DNA of 51,775 nt from Deltaproteobacteria bacterium (GCA_026986785.1 JALSNW010000011.1:1-51775), one strand, 5' to 3'; counted from the stretch's first letter, positions 17,258 through 26,403 are shown. Numbers and translations: made by a program. The notes: a model not told the origin generated them from the sequence alone.

Positions 17258-19275
17258 GTTATCTTCCCATAAAAGCTCCGAGGAACTTCCGAGGCAATGA
17301 ACGAACCAACATCTTTATACTCTGGATGCTGGTTATCGAGAAGATTTTGCAGCTTTAGGCTCAGGGACAGATTCTTTAGGGGATTCCAGCCAAGACGTAT
17401 ATCCAGCCTGGTATAGGCGGGGATATGCATCTCTGGAAGTTCGTCCACATAGAAGACAAAGGTATCTATCTGAAAATTGGCCGGTAGATCCATATAGCTT
17501 CTGAAAGAGATCTGATTTCGAGGGATGTTCCCTTCTCCAAGCTCCATATCGAAGACCTTTTGATCTGTGTGAAGACGAAGCTTCAACCAGGAATAGGCCA
17601 TGCTCATCTTCCACCATTCAGCAAGTTCCAGGGTACCGGATATTTCAAGGCCATATCCATCTTCATGATACTGATTCAGTATATTCAGGGGGATGATACG
17701 TCTTGCAGGTGGAGGTAGCGTAAAAAGGGGAGGCTCTGGGCTACCTTGTCTCGATGTGCGTAACCCTCTGTAAACATTGTAAAAGGTAGCTATATCGCAT
17801 GAAAATCGTCTTTGGGGCACATAGCGATATCCTGCTTCATAGGCAACCAATTCCTCGGAATCGAAATCCTTGTTGCCCCTTAGTATCACTGAGTTCAAGG
17901 TAGGTCCTGTCTTGAAGGTGCTGAGGATGAGGTTCATATCTTGGTCTGCCCGTGAGGGCGTTCTCACAGCCCTTGATACCGCGGCCCAGAGGGTTTGGTG
18001 TTGGTCAGGCTTGTAGCGAATCCTGGTACTCGGCTGTATCTCAAAGCCACTGTAGTCGTTGTGTTCCACTTTTGTCCCAAGGGTGAAATCCAACTTGTCC
18101 TGTATGATGGATATCTGATCCTGGAAGAAGGCAGAAAAGAGATTGTCTATACGACTCTTAGGCCGGAAATAAAATATCTCAGTCTGTGGTAGATTGTCAT
18201 GGATAAGGCGGTAGCCGAGCCCCCATATCACGTTGTTACGTTTGAAGGCCTGGAAAGAGTGCTGGAAGTCGAGATCCAGCGTATCTACTGCTTCTTTCAC
18301 ATAGTTTGCATCTCTTTCTGTCCTGTCATAATACCACTGGAAGCGCATATTGGAGGATGAAGAGATCCTTTTCGACCACCTGCCTATTATATTGCCGCCA
18401 ACGAGGTCTGTTTTCTGGGTGCCATAGAAATTTGAACGGCCCAAAGGACTGAATTGTACGAGTTCATAAGTCTTGCCGGTATAGATATCTCCTTGAAGGG
18501 TGAGGTCTGTTTTGGGTGAGGGTTCAAGATCCATCCTGAAGCCTGCATGGCCCAGGTCCCAGTCGTCGTGGGCATCATGGCCATTTCGTAGCTTGAAGGG
18601 CCCTCTGTTGAAATACTTTGCAAATGCCCGGTACCAACCATTTTCTCCTATTTTTCCGCCATAGCGTATGGAACCAAATCCCTGCTCGATATTGCCCCCA
18701 CCTGCATTTACAAGTCCACCCTGGGTATCCTTGGCCCTTTTGGTTATGATATTTATAACCCCGTTTACTGCATTTGCACCCCACAAGGTGGCTCCTGGGC
18801 CTCGAATTATCTCTATCCGGTCTATGTCATCGAGGAGGGTATCCTGTATGTCCCAATAGACCCCTGAAAATAACGGTGAATAGACGCTTCTTCCATCTAT
18901 GAGTACCAGGAGCTTGTCTGCAAACCAGGCATTGAACCCCCTGGAGCTGATGGCCCATTTATTACCGTCGATCTGGGCTACCTGGAGACCTGGGACCATC
19001 CTCAGTATCTCGGGTATGGATGTAAAGCCCCCCCTTCTGATATCCTCCGAGGTTATTACGAAGACAGCCGCATCAGCATCGGACAATCTCTCCTCAGTCT
19101 TGGAAACAGTGGTTATCTCAAGGGAGGCGAGCTGTTCTATGCTGAGGTTTTTAAGGTAAGTGAGGGCCTCATCAGGGTTCTTTTCATCTGCTGAACAATA
19201 TCTACAACAACCAAAGAAGAGGCACAGAACTACAGCAGTAATGCCCAGGGGGAGTGACAAAGATCTAATGCTCAT
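17245..19275 (-). CDS. TonB-dependent outer-membrane receptor (locus A)
   Basis: Outer-membrane beta-barrel receptor, 676 aa, with a Sec signal peptide (about 1-29) and a plug domain (about 50-165) showing VFVITSEDIRRGG, VLIDGRSVYSPLF and IEIIRGPGATLWGANAVNG. The barrel covers the rest and ends in Phe, as outer-membrane proteins usually do. There is no FecA-type N-terminal signalling domain. The plug resembles receptors often found beside YfiR-like and histidine kinase genes, not known siderophore receptors. It is second in an operon: receiver, 16-base gap, receptor, YfiR-like, kinase. No ExbB, ExbD, TonB or ABC transporter genes are nearby. It could import a ligand or only report it. The ligand is unknown. 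Confidence 0.88.
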   Translation of the reverse strand: MSIRSLSLPLGITAVVLCLFFGCCRYCSADEKNPDEALTYLKNLSIEQLASLEITTVSKTEERLSDADAAVFVITSEDIRRGGFTSIPEILRMVPGLQVAQIDGNKWAISSRGFNAWFADKLLVLIDGRSVYSPLFSGVYWDIQDTLLDDIDRIEIIRGPGATLWGANAVNGVINIITKRAKDTQGGLVNAGGGNIEQGFGSIRYGGKIGENGWYRAFAKYFNRGPFKLRNGHDAHDDWDLGHAGFRMDLEPSPKTDLTLQGDIYTGKTYELVQFSPLGRSNFYGTQKTDLVGGNIIGRWSKRISSSSNMRFQWYYDRTERDANYVKEAVDTLDLDFQHSFQAFKRNNVIWGLGYRLIHDNLPQTEIFYFRPKSRIDNLFSAFFQDQISIIQDKLDFTLGTKVEHNDYSGFEIQPSTRIRYKPDQHQTLWAAVSRAVRTPSRADQDMNLILSTFKTGPTLNSVILRGNKDFDSEELVAYEAGYRYVPQRRFSCDIATFYNVYRGLRTSRQGSPEPPLFTLPPPARRIIPLNILNQYHEDGYGLEISGTLELAEWWKMSMAYSWLKLRLHTDQKVFDMELGEGNIPRNQISFRSYMDLPANFQIDTFVFYVDELPEMHIPAYTRLDIRLGWNPLKNLSLSLKLQNLLDNQHPEYKDVGSFIASEVPRSFYGKITWSF

Positions 19276-19291
19276 TTTATTACTTCAGCCT

Positions 19292-19666
19292 TTAAGACGA
19301 ACCAAAATACTGCGCAATATCTTCCAGGAACGTTCTGGTGTTGATGGGTTTGCTTATATAACCATTGCATCCCGCATCTCTGGCCTTTTTTTCATCACCT
19401 TGCATGGCATATGAAGTAATGGCTATTATGGGGATATCTATAGTATCTGGATCCTGTTTAAGGATTGCTGTGGCTTCCAGACCGTCCATCCCTGGCAGTT
19501 GGATATCCATGAGAATGAGGTCGGGCCTGGCCTCTTTTGCCAATTTAATCCCTGTTTCCGCATCCTCTGCCTCGAGTACCATATGGCCTCCAAGGGTCAA
19601 GAGGGTGCGCACCAGTTTCATGTTGGTTTTATTGTCCTCGACAACCAAAACAGTCTTTTTCATCAT
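19292..19666 (-). CDS. Single-domain response regulator (CheY-like)
   Basis: Stand-alone receiver domain, 124 aa. VLVVEDNKTN holds the acidic metal-binding residues, LILMDIQLPGMDG carries the phospho-acceptor Asp (about 54), IIAIT the conserved Thr region and ISKP the conserved Lys. It has no output domain, so it must act by protein contact or as a phosphorelay intermediate. It closely resembles receivers attached to hybrid kinases. It is the first gene of the minus-strand operon with the TonB receptor, YfiR-like protein and CHASE8-like kinase, so that kinase is the natural phosphate donor. Two adjacent ATG codons exist; the first is used here. No convincing promoter was found upstream. Confidence 0.88.
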   Translation of the reverse strand: MMKKTVLVVEDNKTNMKLVRTLLTLGGHMVLEAEDAETGIKLAKEARPDLILMDIQLPGMDGLEATAILKQDPDTIDIPIIAITSYAMQGDEKKARDAGCNGYISKPINTRTFLEDIAQYFGSS

Positions 19667-19896
19667 TGAACCGAGTATCCTTCCATGAGAAATGGGGGAA
19701 ATGCCTTCTTCTCATACCGGTAACAGTTATACTACCTTCAGGGAAGTCAAAAAACACAGATTTTTAGTATAAAACAAAGTGGCTCGGTTCTTTTCATCCC
19801 TTTTTATTCAAGGCATGGATATATAAATTCCTATCGGAACAATAACCAAACTTTTAAAAAATCAGGTCAACATTTCTTGGATTGTTGCTGTATTGG

Positions 19897-19925
19897 TTGA
19901 CATGTCTTGTTCAAGAGTTTATATG
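19897..19925 (+). promoter_or_regulatory. Promoter of the UPF0149 gene
   Basis: Perfect TTGACA, 17-base spacer, TATATG (five of six matches). The predicted start lies about 30 bases before the ATG at 19960. This argues against a longer reading frame beginning at 19882, which would begin upstream of the promoter. Confidence 0.7.
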
Positions 19926-19959
19926 CCTTAAAGGTATCTGGAATTTATTAGGATCAATC

Positions 19960-20616
19960 ATGGTAAAAAAACGCAGGAAAAAACATAAAATAGGTTTGTC
20001 TCAGCAGGCATTCAATGTGTTGTCAGAGTTTTTGGATTCTGAATACACCCCGCAGAACTGTATGGATATTACTGCTGCCCATGGACTAATGACATCTTTG
20101 GTGATAGGGCCAAGACCCGTGCTTCCATCTCGGTGGCTCCCTGTACTTTTTGGGGAGACAGAGGAAAAGGCGAGCTTCATCAATCAGAAACACGCCCAAA
20201 AGATTTATCGACTTCTTTTTTCCATGTACAACGAGATTGCCAAGAAGAGGGATGGAGATGGTATTTGCGGTTTCAAACCGTTTCTTGCTGCAGCCAAGGA
20301 AGATTCCGATGAGGAGATCATAGCGGCCCTTTCCAGATGGTGTGGAGGGTTTGTAGAAGGAATTATCATGGAGATGGAGGCATGGAGCGAGCTTTCCGAG
20401 GATGAGGAAAACAACTACCTGATGGGAAACATCCTCATGTTTGGGACCAAGGAAGGGCTGAAGGAAGCCGCAAAACTCTCACGAGAGGAGCTCCTGGCAA
20501 GGCTCTCTTCTCTGCCAGACGACTTAGAGGGAATACATCGTTACTGGCTTAATAGGGAAGTACAGGATTATACGGCCTTGAGCCTTGATGGCAAGATGGT
20601 CCCACCGACCCCATAG
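19960..20616 (+). CDS. UPF0149 (YecA/YgfB-like) family protein
   Basis: Cytoplasmic protein of 218 aa resembling the UPF0149 family. Visible features are a basic start (MVKKRRKKHK), AAHGLMTSLVIGP in the first helix region, and WCGGFVEGI in the second half, matching the family's conserved HG-(F/L)-T and W-(C)-GF patterns. The C-terminal SEC-A-like zinc motif of YecA is absent. Family members are small helical proteins with poorly known function. The ATG at 19960 is chosen because it lies just downstream of a strong promoter and starts the conserved part; the frame extends 26 codons upstream. It is a single-gene transcript between two minus-strand operons. Confidence 0.8.
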   Translation: MVKKRRKKHKIGLSQQAFNVLSEFLDSEYTPQNCMDITAAHGLMTSLVIGPRPVLPSRWLPVLFGETEEKASFINQKHAQKIYRLLFSMYNEIAKKRDGDGICGFKPFLAAAKEDSDEEIIAALSRWCGGFVEGIIMEMEAWSELSEDEENNYLMGNILMFGTKEGLKEAAKLSREELLARLSSLPDDLEGIHRYWLNREVQDYTALSLDGKMVPPTP

Positions 20617-20633
20617 CCCTTTTCGGTGTTTCA

Positions 20634-21734
20634 TCACTGTTTCATCTCTCCCATGGGGTATGAGCCAAGCCATTTTAGAAAGGTGCACCCTCCCTTTATA
20701 GAGTCTATGCCTTCTTTCACGTGGCTGTCCTCTATATGGCCTGCAATATCTACATAAAAAAGATATCTCCAAGGTTCGTCCTTTACTGGCCTCGACTGGA
20801 TCTTTGTGAGATTGATACCCTTGCTCGCCAAGGGTTCCAGCAGTCTGAAAAGCGATCCTGGACGGTCTTCCAGGCTCAGGAGCAGGGATGTCTTGTCCTT
20901 CCCGCTGGGTCTTGGGCATTCATGGCCTAATATTAGGAAGCGTGTGGTGTTCCCGGCATAGTCTTCTATCCTTTTGGCAACCGTATAGAGGTTGTATGTC
21001 CTTGCAGCAAGAGGGCTTGCTATGGCTGCCACTGATTCATCTACTGCTGCCCAGCGGGCAGCCTGGGCCGTGCTGACGACTTCTTCGGTGGGCACGGCAG
21101 GAAGGTTTCTCTGTAGCCACAGCCTGCACTGGGCCAGTGCATGGGGATGGGAGAGTATGCGTCTTATCTTGTCTATCCTTCCACTTTTGCTGATGAGATC
21201 ATGGGATATCGGCATGTAGACTTCTCCACATACCTTGATCTGATAGTCGTTCAAGCCGTCGAGGGTGAGGGCTACAGTACCTTCGACTGAATTCTCCACT
21301 GGCACTACGCCAAAATCTATTCGTTTCCTCTCTACTTCCTCGAATACCTCTGTAATATTGCCTTCTGGTATAAAGGCTGGGGCATGGCCAAAGAACTCTG
21401 CAGCCGCCATATGGGTGAATGTGGTCTCTGGTCCCAAATACCCGACCCTGGCAGGCCTCTGGGCATTGCGGCATGCGGAGATGATCTCACTGAATATCAC
21501 CTGGAGCCCTTCTGGTGGGAACCTGTCTTGGTTGTATTGCAGGATATGATCTATGACCTCTTTTTCTCTTACTGCATCCAAGGGCTGGGCAAGGGACTTG
21601 GCCTTGGTCTTTCCTATCTCTTCTGCCACAGATAGTCTTTCCTGTAGGAGGGCCACCAGGTCTCTGTCTATACTGTCTATACGTGTTCGAAGCTCATTGA
21701 GTTTTTCTCTCTGTTGTTCATCAAGTTTCTGCAT
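20634..21734 (-). CDS. pheA: Chorismate mutase/prephenate dehydratase (P-protein)
   Basis: Bifunctional enzyme, 366 aa, converting chorismate to prephenate and then to phenylpyruvate, the committed steps to phenylalanine. An AroQ chorismate mutase domain occupies about 8-92 (LRTRIDSIDRDLVALLQERL). The prephenate dehydratase domain spans about 96-275, with VGYLGPETTF, VPVENSVEG and NTTRF. A C-terminal ACT domain (about 283-360) holds the phenylalanine feedback site, with LEDRPGSLFRLL and ESR replaced by QSRP. Length and order match the family. It is the last gene of the thrS to pheA run, 22 bases after merR, so phenylalanine synthesis is probably co-transcribed with phenylalanyl-tRNA synthetase. 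Confidence 0.95.
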   Translation of the reverse strand: MQKLDEQQREKLNELRTRIDSIDRDLVALLQERLSVAEEIGKTKAKSLAQPLDAVREKEVIDHILQYNQDRFPPEGLQVIFSEIISACRNAQRPARVGYLGPETTFTHMAAAEFFGHAPAFIPEGNITEVFEEVERKRIDFGVVPVENSVEGTVALTLDGLNDYQIKVCGEVYMPISHDLISKSGRIDKIRRILSHPHALAQCRLWLQRNLPAVPTEEVVSTAQAARWAAVDESVAAIASPLAARTYNLYTVAKRIEDYAGNTTRFLILGHECPRPSGKDKTSLLLSLEDRPGSLFRLLEPLASKGINLTKIQSRPVKDEPWRYLFYVDIAGHIEDSHVKEGIDSIKGGCTFLKWLGSYPMGEMKQ

Positions 21735-21756
21735 CTTTCTATTCCCTGGATGAATT

Positions 21757-22104
21757 TTATCTGGAAAGGATATTTCTGATTTCTTCGAGTTCCTTCTTTA
21801 TGTCATTGAGGATCTGGCGGTGATCGTCATGGACAGGCTCAACGGGTTCAATGGCCTCTGGCCTTGGCCGGAGAGCTCGGAGTCTCTTTTTGGCGCCAGC
21901 AATGGTGAAGCCTTCATGATAGAGGAGCCTTTTTATGAGCTTGATGGTATCAAGATCTTGTTTACGGTAAAGACGCTGTCTCGATACCCTTCTTGGTTGT
22001 ATCTGACGAAACTCCCGTTCCCAGAACCTCAGGACATGAGGTTCAACTCCCACTATCTTGCTGACTTCTCCTATCCGATAGTATTTGCGGTCCTTTTTCA
22101 GCAT
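21757..22104 (-). CDS. MerR-family transcriptional regulator
   Basis: Predicted DNA-binding protein, 115 aa. A winged-helix MerR domain covers about 8-75, with YYRIGEVSKIVG as the first helix-turn-helix, HVLRFWEREF and RLYRKQDLDTI. A short coiled coil (about 90-114) replaces an effector domain, so no metal or drug site is visible. Its start lies 62 bases inside ihfA, in another frame. The conserved YYRIGEV begins eight residues from the start, so most of the overlap is needed. MerR genes directly after ihfA are common in deltaproteobacterial pheT operons. The target is unknown; pheA directly downstream is an obvious candidate. Confidence 0.85.
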   Translation of the reverse strand: MLKKDRKYYRIGEVSKIVGVEPHVLRFWEREFRQIQPRRVSRQRLYRKQDLDTIKLIKRLLYHEGFTIAGAKKRLRALRPRPEAIEPVEPVHDDHRQILNDIKKELEEIRNILSR

Positions 22105-22387
22105 TGACCATCTTTTTCAGTAGAGGACTTGGCCGAAATGAAACAGTTTTTCTTGCAGGGATGATAATTGATTCCCCTGTAGACGGATTTATACCCTTTC
22201 TGGCATTTTTGAAAAGGGGGTAGAATGTACCAAAGCGAACAATTTTTAGCGGTTCTTCCGATGTCAACACATCTATCATATGCTCGAAGACCGCATCCAC
22301 CAGCCTCTTGCTGGAACGAACAGAGAAACCCAACTCCTCACTGATCTTTTCGGCCAATTTTATTTTAGTAAGGGTGGATCTGCCCAT
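22043..22387 (-). CDS. ihfA: Integration host factor alpha/HU-family DNA-binding protein
   Basis: DNA-bending protein of 114 aa of the HU/IHF family. The dimerisation helices lie at about 5-45. The beta arm includes FGTFYPLFKNARKG and the intercalating region NPSTGE (about 63-68). The core ends near KKMVN. About 20 more residues follow, longer than typical IHF alpha, and this tail is exactly the part that overlaps merR. The alpha call rests on its place one base after pheT, the standard pheT-ihfA order; an HU identity cannot be excluded. The ATG follows the pheT stop after one base (TGACATG), so translation is coupled. Confidence 0.88.
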   Translation of the reverse strand: MGRSTLTKIKLAEKISEELGFSVRSSKRLVDAVFEHMIDVLTSEEPLKIVRFGTFYPLFKNARKGINPSTGESIIIPARKTVSFRPSPLLKKMVNAEKGPQILSDRRSQQDSGS

Positions 22388-22388
22388 G

Positions 22389-24806
22389 TCAGCTTCTCAT
22401 CTCGGCATTGAATTTTTCAAGCAGTCTATCTACCAGGGGATTGTGAACTGCCAGTACTTCGGATTCTGCCAATGTGTGGTCTCCAGCCCGGTATATGAAT
22501 CTGAATGCCAGGCTCTTTTTGCCCTTGGGAACAGGCCTCCCTCTGTAAACATCAAAGATGAAGATGTTTTCGAGGAGATCTGACTTGGCATCTTCAATAA
22601 AGCCTAATATGTCTTGGGCCCTTACGGAATCGTCTACTATTATCGACAAATCCAGGTCAACAGCAGGGAAACGGGCCAGGGGCTTGAACCTGGTCTCCTG
22701 TGATGCCTCGTCTTTGAGTTCATTGAGGGAGAAATCCAAGAGAAAGACCTCGGACAGGATATCAAATGAAGTCAGTACCTCGGGGGCAATCTGACCGAGT
22801 GTCCCCAGTTGAATCCCCTGCTTTGATACTATATCAACACCAGTCCCTGGTATGTAGAAGGGTTCTGGTTTTGAAGAGACCTTAAAACAAGCCCCTTCCA
22901 ATCCTATGTGACAAAAAAGATTCTCTGCAAGGCCCTTCATGTCGAAAAAATCTACATCTTCCTCAGGCCATGCCCAATTCAACGGAAATCTTCTCCCTGT
23001 AATGGCACAGCAGAGCCTTTGGTGTTCATCCGGTAGGATTCCATGCCCCCTATCAATAAATATTGCCCCTGTTTCATAGAGTCGCAGATCCATGTTGCGT
23101 TTTTTCAGGTTCCTGCTAATGGTCGACAGCATTGAACAGACGAGGTTAGTCCTCATTATGGATTGGTCCTCGGCAAGGGGATTCTTGAGCTTGACTGCCA
23201 TTGTGCGTGGATCTTCTGCTGAAAGCCCAAGGGCCTGAAGTTCCTGGGGTGAGATGAAGCTGTAGGATATGATCTCACTGCATCCCTGGCCTGTGAGAAA
23301 ATGCCTTATCATATCTGTAAATGCCTTGTCCGACTCTGCAGATTTTACTATCAGGTCTCCAACCGGTGAAGTGGTGGGGATTGAGGCAAATCCGTGGAGT
23401 CTGGCCACCTCTTCCACCAGGTCGATCTCCTCCTTGAGATCTGGTCTGAAAGATGGGACGATCACCTCTATCGAATCAGTAGATCTGTTCTCTACCTCTA
23501 TCTCTATGGACTCCAGTATCTCAGCCATTGAATCGGCCTGGAGACTCGTTCCAAGAAGGATATTGGTCCGACTTGGCCTCAATGTTATTCTCTCTGGCTT
23601 GTAAGGCCTAGGGTTCTCGTCCCTTATCCCTTTGAAGATACCTCCTGCCAGGTCCAAGAAGAGATCTACTGCCCGCTTTGCTGCAAGAAGTTGTCCATCA
23701 CGGTCTACACCCCTTTCGAAGCGATAGGAGGCCTCTGAAGGGAGCTTTAGCATCTTGGCCGTCCTCCGTATGCTCCAGGGGGCGAACCAGGCACTTTCTA
23801 ACAGGATAGAGCTTGTTTTCTCTGTGACCTCTGTGTCAAGGCCCCCCATGACTCCAGCTACCGCCACTGGGCGTTTCTGATCACAGATGAGGAGCACGTC
23901 CTTGGGAAGCTTGTGTTCCTTGCCATCTAAAGTGACAATGCATTCCCCCTCTTCTGAGAGCCGCACTATGATCTTTGGGCCCTCCAATGTGTGGAGATCA
24001 AAGGCATGAAGTGGTTGGCCCATCTCCATGAGCACGTAATTTGTGATATCCACTATATTGTTTATTGGACGGACGCCACAGGCCGCAAGACGTCTGGCCA
24101 TCCAGCCAGGGGACCGTTCGACTCTAACACCGTCTATGACCGCACCCACATAACGGCGGCACAACTCGGTATCTCTGATCTCGATGGATATGTCTGGTTG
24201 AGAGACCTGTGAAACGTCAAACCCTACTTGGGGCGGTTTCAATGGGCATTTGAAAAGGGCCGATACCTCCCTTGCCACGCCAGTGATACTCAGACAGTCA
24301 GGCCGATTTGGGGTTATACCTATCTCAAAGACCAGATCCTCCATTCCTGCCACGAAGGATAGGCTTTGGCCTACCTTGGCAGATGGAAATTCTTTTGATA
24401 TGTCAAATAGATGGCCTTCATCGCCCTCCAGCATGACCTCCATGCGGGAGCAGAGCATCCCCTTTGAAACATGGCCATAGACCTGGCTTTCCTTGATCTC
24501 TTTGCCATCAGGCATCTCTGTACCCGGAGGGACGTAAATAGTGAGCATCCCCTCATACACGTCAGGGGCCCCGCAGATCACCTTAACCTCCCCATTGCCA
24601 GTCTCCACTGTACAAAGGGTGACGTCCTTGTCCTCTCTTACAGGCTCGACCCTGGAGATACGTGCTACCTGTGCCTTTTCCATCCAAGGAAAGGCGGGTT
24701 CGACTGCTTCGACTTCCAGTCCAGCCAAGGTGAGCCTTTCTGCTACCTCCATGTAATCAGCCTCAAAAGGGGCTATCTCTCTGAGCCAGGATGCCAATAC
24801 CAACAT
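22389..24806 (-). CDS. pheT: Phenylalanyl-tRNA synthetase beta subunit
   Basis: Large subunit of the alpha2-beta2 enzyme that charges tRNA-Phe, 805 aa, full length. Visible domains: N-terminal part with tRNA-binding OB fold (about 40-150, with VKVICGAPDVYEG); B3/B4 editing region (about 205-380, with NNIVDITNYVLMEMGQPLHAFD); B5 domain (about 405-475); core and C-terminal FDX-ACB anticodon-binding domain (about 710-805, with FARFPAVDLDLS-like and FDVYRG). The ATG at 24806 lies ten bases after pheS. It is co-transcribed with pheS and ihfA. Confidence 0.97.
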   Translation of the reverse strand: MLVLASWLREIAPFEADYMEVAERLTLAGLEVEAVEPAFPWMEKAQVARISRVEPVREDKDVTLCTVETGNGEVKVICGAPDVYEGMLTIYVPPGTEMPDGKEIKESQVYGHVSKGMLCSRMEVMLEGDEGHLFDISKEFPSAKVGQSLSFVAGMEDLVFEIGITPNRPDCLSITGVAREVSALFKCPLKPPQVGFDVSQVSQPDISIEIRDTELCRRYVGAVIDGVRVERSPGWMARRLAACGVRPINNIVDITNYVLMEMGQPLHAFDLHTLEGPKIIVRLSEEGECIVTLDGKEHKLPKDVLLICDQKRPVAVAGVMGGLDTEVTEKTSSILLESAWFAPWSIRRTAKMLKLPSEASYRFERGVDRDGQLLAAKRAVDLFLDLAGGIFKGIRDENPRPYKPERITLRPSRTNILLGTSLQADSMAEILESIEIEVENRSTDSIEVIVPSFRPDLKEEIDLVEEVARLHGFASIPTTSPVGDLIVKSAESDKAFTDMIRHFLTGQGCSEIISYSFISPQELQALGLSAEDPRTMAVKLKNPLAEDQSIMRTNLVCSMLSTISRNLKKRNMDLRLYETGAIFIDRGHGILPDEHQRLCCAITGRRFPLNWAWPEEDVDFFDMKGLAENLFCHIGLEGACFKVSSKPEPFYIPGTGVDIVSKQGIQLGTLGQIAPEVLTSFDILSEVFLLDFSLNELKDEASQETRFKPLARFPAVDLDLSIIVDDSVRAQDILGFIEDAKSDLLENIFIFDVYRGRPVPKGKKSLAFRFIYRAGDHTLAESEVLAVHNPLVDRLLEKFNAEMRS

Positions 24807-24816
24807 GACGTTTATC

Positions 24817-25830
24817 TCAAAACTGCTTTAGAAATCTCAGGTCGTTATCATAAAATAGCCTGATGTCGTCTATCCCATAACGAAGCATGGCGATTCTTTC
24901 TATGCCAAGGCCAAAGGCAAAGCCACTGTACTGTTGGGGATCGATATCAACGTATCTGAAGACTGCCGGGTGAACCAGCCCTGCGCCAAGGACCTCGATC
25001 CAACCTGTCTGGGAGCACACTCTGCATCCCTTGCCCCTGCACATGACGCACTGTATGTCTATTTCTGCACTTGGTTCTGTAAAAGGGAAAAAACTTGGGC
25101 GGAAACGGACAGCAGTATCCCTGTCGAAGATCTCTTGGGCAAAATGTGTCAGGATACCCTTCAGGTGAGAAAAGGACACCTCCTTGTCCACCATCAAGCC
25201 CTCTACCTGATGGAACATCGGCGTGTGGGTCACATCGGAATCACACCTGTACACCTTGCCTGGTGCAATGATCCTTATTGGAGGAGCCATCTTCTCCATT
25301 GTACGGATCTGTATGGGGGAGGTATGTGTCCTCAAAAGTACCTTGTCATCCACGTAAAAGGTATCCTGCATATCCCGCGCTGGGTGATCTGGAGGGATGT
25401 TCAGTGCCTCGAAATTATAGAAATCAAGTTCTATCTCAGGCCCTTGGGCTACTGAAAACCCCATCTTTTCAAATACATGGCATACTTCGTTTAATATTTT
25501 TGTGATGGGATGCAGATGTCCAAGGTGTAATCTGCGCCCTGGCAGGGATGGATCAAAGCCCTTGATCAACTCTGGGCCAGAGGCAAGGCCCTTCAGTGCC
25601 TCCATACGTTCGCCTATGGCCTTTTCGATCCTGGCCTTTATCTCGTTGGAGAGCTTTCCAACAATTGGTCGTTGTTCCTTAGGAAGGCCTCCAAGGGATT
25701 TCAGTATGGAGGTCAATCTGCCTTTACGTCCCAGGAATTTGATCTTCAGCCCCTCGAGGCTCTTGGGATCAGAGGCCTTTTCTATGGCCTCCATAGCCTC
25801 TTTTTCAATATCCCTGAGTTGGTTTTCCAT
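24817..25830 (-). CDS. pheS: Phenylalanyl-tRNA synthetase alpha subunit
   Basis: Catalytic small subunit of phenylalanyl-tRNA synthetase, 337 aa. An N-terminal coiled coil (about 1-85) binds tRNA. The class II core shows motif 1 near GHLHPITKILNEVC, motif 2 near LLRTHTSPIQIRTM and motif 3 GFAFGLGIERIAMLRYG. I chose the ATG at 25830, which follows the rplT stop after one base and gives the normal family N-terminus. A longer frame to 25875 would run back into rplT. The ending DNDLRFLKQF is typical. Confidence 0.97.
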   Translation of the reverse strand: MENQLRDIEKEAMEAIEKASDPKSLEGLKIKFLGRKGRLTSILKSLGGLPKEQRPIVGKLSNEIKARIEKAIGERMEALKGLASGPELIKGFDPSLPGRRLHLGHLHPITKILNEVCHVFEKMGFSVAQGPEIELDFYNFEALNIPPDHPARDMQDTFYVDDKVLLRTHTSPIQIRTMEKMAPPIRIIAPGKVYRCDSDVTHTPMFHQVEGLMVDKEVSFSHLKGILTHFAQEIFDRDTAVRFRPSFFPFTEPSAEIDIQCVMCRGKGCRVCSQTGWIEVLGAGLVHPAVFRYVDIDPQQYSGFAFGLGIERIAMLRYGIDDIRLFYDNDLRFLKQF

Positions 25831-25831
25831 C

Positions 25832-26185
25832 CTAAAGGGCAGCCTTTGCCTTTTCCACGAGATTTGAAAATACACCTGGCTCAGTTACTGCCAGATCTGC
25901 AAGGATCTTTCTATTGAGTTCGATCTTGGCCTTGGTGAGCCCGCCCATGAATTTGCTATAGGATATATCGTTTAGGCGGCAGGCCGCATTTATCCTTGTT
26001 ATCCACAAACGCCTGTAAGAGCGTTTCTTGGCCTTTCTATCTCTATAAGCGTAACAGAGGGCCTTTTCCACACTATCCTTTGCCTGGCGATAGCATCGAC
26101 TTCTCGCTCCCCTGAAACCCTTGGCAAGCTTCAGGAGCTTTTTCCTCCTCCTTCTTGCCTTGAAACCTCTTTTTACCCTGGGCAT
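25832..26185 (-). CDS. rplT: 50S ribosomal protein L20
   Basis: Ribosomal protein L20, 117 aa, with the basic N-terminal tail [16 protein letters not shown] and the helical core containing [12 protein letters not shown]20 binds 23S rRNA during early assembly. In enterics and in Bacillus it also represses its own operon by binding a leader that mimics rRNA; here such a site would lie ahead of rpmI. It sits 20 bases after rpmI and one base before pheS. Confidence 0.98.
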   Translation of the reverse strand: MPRVKRGFKARRRRKKLLKLAKGFRGARSRCYRQAKDSVEKALCYAYRDRKAKKRSYRRLWITRINAACRLNDISYSKFMGGLTKAKIELNRKILADLAVTEPGVFSNLVEKAKAAL

Positions 26186-26205
26186 ATCTTCTACTCCTTT
26201 AAACC

Positions 26206-26403
26206 CTATGCATATGGTAGCATGCGTTTAATATGTGTCACCATCGTCTCGGAAATAACCTTGTCCCGTTTCATGTTCCTCTTTCTCTTTCTTGATTTCT
26301 TGGTGAGGATATGACTGTGACCAGGTTTGTTGAATACGAATTTGCCACTGCCTGTTTTTTTGAATCTCTTGGCAGCAGATCTCTTGGTCTTTAATTTTGG
26401 CAT
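26206..26403 (-). CDS. rpmI: 50S ribosomal protein L35
   Basis: Ribosomal protein L35, 65 aa, with the family start [17 protein letters not shown] and the basic [11 protein letters not shown] stretch. The ATG at 26403 gives the standard family start; the frame continues 29 codons upstream through unrelated residues. It lies 163 bases after infC, the largest gap inside this operon, which holds a promoter candidate and possible leader structure. Confidence 0.97.
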   Translation of the reverse strand: MPKLKTKRSAAKRFKKTGSGKFVFNKPGHSHILTKKSRKRKRNMKRDKVISETMVTHIKRMLPYA

